64,000 bases of DNA from Sinorhizobium psoraleae (GTDB taxonomy: Bacteria > Pseudomonadota > Alphaproteobacteria > Rhizobiales > Rhizobiaceae). Where the stretch lies: contig NZ_JABEKV010000007.1 of the NCBI RefSeq assembly GCF_013283645.1, positions 1,593 through 65,592 on the forward strand. The letters are read 5' to 3'. The translations under genes were made by a program, and so were the position numbers. Shown one piece after another: positions 63,030 through 64,000 of this stretch. Positions within the stretch are counted from its first letter, which is position 1, and each line of letters starts with the position of its first letter. The notes beneath the pieces are model-generated. The model was not told the origin of the DNA. It ran no database searches and worked only from the letters and a program-made list of their open reading frames with translations.

Positions 63030-63707
63030 ATGACGGTACAGCGGCGCCGGCGCATCATTAAGCGTCAGAGGAGTTCTGTTGGTTTGGCGCTCGTCGCCAC
63101 AATATCTTTCCTTGCAGGCATGACCGATGCGATAGGACTTATGTCCCTCGGAGATTTTGTGTCCTTCATGAGCGGCAATACGACTCGCGCATCCGTCGCT
63201 CTAATGCAGGGCGACGTCGCTCGGGGAGTGCTTCTCATCGGCGGACTGGTCACCTTCGTGATTGGGAACGCCGCGGGAGTAATGGTTGCAATGAGGTTCA
63301 GGCCGCAAGCTGTTTTGCTATTTGTATCCGTTTTGCTGTTATGCGCGGCCCTAACAGGTGATCAAAGAGAGCTCCGCTTCCTTTTGCTTATTCTGGCGAT
63401 GGGCGCGATCAACGCCTCTGTCGAGCAGATCGAAGGTCTGCCCGTTGGTTTGACATATGTTACCGGGGCGCTGTCACGCTTCGGACGAGGTTTGGGACGC
63501 TGAGCGATGGGCATCCGCAACGCGCATTGGATCATCCAAATCGTGCCGTGGCTCGGCATGATGGCAGGAGCACTTTTAGGGGCGACCCTCGTGCAAGGGG
63601 TAGGGGACCTGGCATTATGGCTGCCGGTTGCTACCGCCCTGGCTTTAACAGCAGTCGCGGTCCAAATACCCCGGCATTGGCAAGGCAGGTACGTTCAACA
63701 TCGTTAG
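63030..63707 (+). pseudogene. DUF1275 (YoaK) membrane protein, nonsense-mutated
   Basis: From ATG 63030 the frame encodes a YoaK/DUF1275 membrane protein (VGLALVATISFLAGMTDAIG, GDFVSFMSGNTTRASVAL, LPVGLTYVTGALSRFGRGLG). At 63501-63503 a TGA interrupts, but the same frame continues with MGIRNAHWIIQIVPWLGMMA, GALLGATLVQG to a stop at 63705. A single Trp-to-stop change (TGG to TGA) would explain it. Total length with the stop restored, about 225 residues, is normal for the family. Confidence 0.75.
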
Positions 63708-63854
63708 CGGCTTTCCGCAAGTGATGCGGCTTGCTGCGCGGCGCTCCAAATCGGATATGCTTTGCGGCCTGACTCACCGGAGTGGTGGCGCACGACTTGG
63801 GCTTTCACGGAACTCCGACATCAATACGTTGCACGGGGGCGAAGCCGCAAGCGA

Positions 63855-64000
63855 ATGGAACCTCTTATTCTCCGTCTAGGGCTCGCCCTTGCCATAGGCC
63901 TGCTCGTGGGACTTGAACGTGGATGGCGGGAAAGGGAAGCGCCGGAAGGCAGCCGCACGGCAGGCATCCGCACCTACGGTATTTCGGGTCTGCTTGGCGG
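63855..64000 (+). CDS. MgtC/SapB-family membrane protein, 5' part
   Basis: The first 48 codons up to the window edge encode MEPLILRLGLALAIGLLVGL, then ERGWREREAPEGSRTAGIRT and YGISGLLGG. The GLLVGLERGWRER pattern with a following GIRTYG is the start of MgtC/SapB (DUF4010-type) proteins. One membrane helix is seen. The gene is incomplete at the right edge. Confidence 0.75.
   Translation, partial: MEPLILRLGLALAIGLLVGLERGWREREAPEGSRTAGIRTYGISGLLG

Noticed and set aside
1..64000. tRNA, rRNA and CRISPR arrays
   Set aside because: I looked for cloverleaf-like stretches, conserved rRNA segments and regularly spaced repeats and saw none; the only arrays are the 9-bp repeat at 1-54 and the 16-bp duplication at 27241-27272.

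Overview
The window looks like alphaproteobacterial DNA of the Rhizobiales. The signs are high GC, a broken DUF982 gene (a family largely confined to rhizobia), FixK-type boxes, an Irr/ICE-like motif, a P1B-5 ATPase with a hemerythrin tail like rhizobial Nia, and many relics of accessory genes. A MobC/relaxase pair at the left edge and several decayed IS110 elements point to a plasmid or another mobilisable, accessory-rich replicon rather than core chromosome. I see no tRNA, rRNA or CRISPR array.

Layout. (1) 1-3.2 kb: 9-bp tandem repeat, possible oriT, mobC, relaxase. (2) 3.9-9.8 kb: a reduced or alternative sulfur-oxidation (Sox) block. It holds soxY with an unusual C-terminus, soxZ, a small cytochrome c and flavocytochrome-c-type flavoprotein (soxEF/fccAB), and, on the other strand, a SoxA-like monohaem cytochrome, a Tat-exported metallophosphoesterase and a cupredoxin-like protein, followed by a Sco1 protein. 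Canonical soxX, soxB and soxCD are absent. (3) 9.8-20.4 kb: hemA, groEL, a fragment of a second SoxA-like gene, then a cbb3-type oxidase operon with unusual subunit architecture (CcoO fused to the CcoP dihaem part, CcoP-like anchor encoded separately), several tiny membrane proteins, a TauE/UreH-like protein and a CcoI-type copper ATPase. (4) 20.7-24 kb: a PqaA-like secreted protein, then a scar of broken genes (acyl-carrier/AMP-ligase fragment, IS110 fragment, GST fragment). (5) 24-35.2 kb, all on the minus strand: an aromatic-catabolism cluster around a molybdenum enzyme of the pyrogallol transhydroxylase / resorcinol hydroxylase family, with FeS subunit, TetR regulator, acyl-CoA ligase, three VOC dioxygenase-type proteins, a fumarylacetoacetate hydrolase-type enzyme and a FadL-like porin. 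Both the Mo subunit and the terminal dioxygenase carry single-base frameshifts. (6) 35.5-43.4 kb: DUF982 relic, an HlyD/ABC export system, a glycoamylase-like glycosidase and a coiled-coil protein behind a perfect FNR/FixK box. (7) 43.7-54.5 kb: an RND efflux operon with two adaptors and a DUF900 lipoprotein hydrolase, three TetR regulators, small membrane proteins and an azoreductase. (8) 54.5-64 kb: relics (chemotaxis receptor, IS110), pyrF, a cytochrome c and small genes near a FixK-type box, a flavodoxin-like quinone reductase, a deleted alpha/beta hydrolase, the P1B-5 ATPase, a nonsense-mutated DUF1275 gene and the start of an MgtC-family gene.

How it may work together (inference): SoxYZ would carry sulfur, the SoxA-like cytochrome would load it, SoxEF would handle sulfide, and the metallophosphoesterase could stand in for SoxB. 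Electrons would leave through periplasmic cytochrome c to the cbb3 oxidase, with HemA supplying haem and Sco1 and CcoI supplying copper. The right half shows microaerobic control (FixK-like sites), and TGACT/AGTCA palindromes recur near four separate loci.
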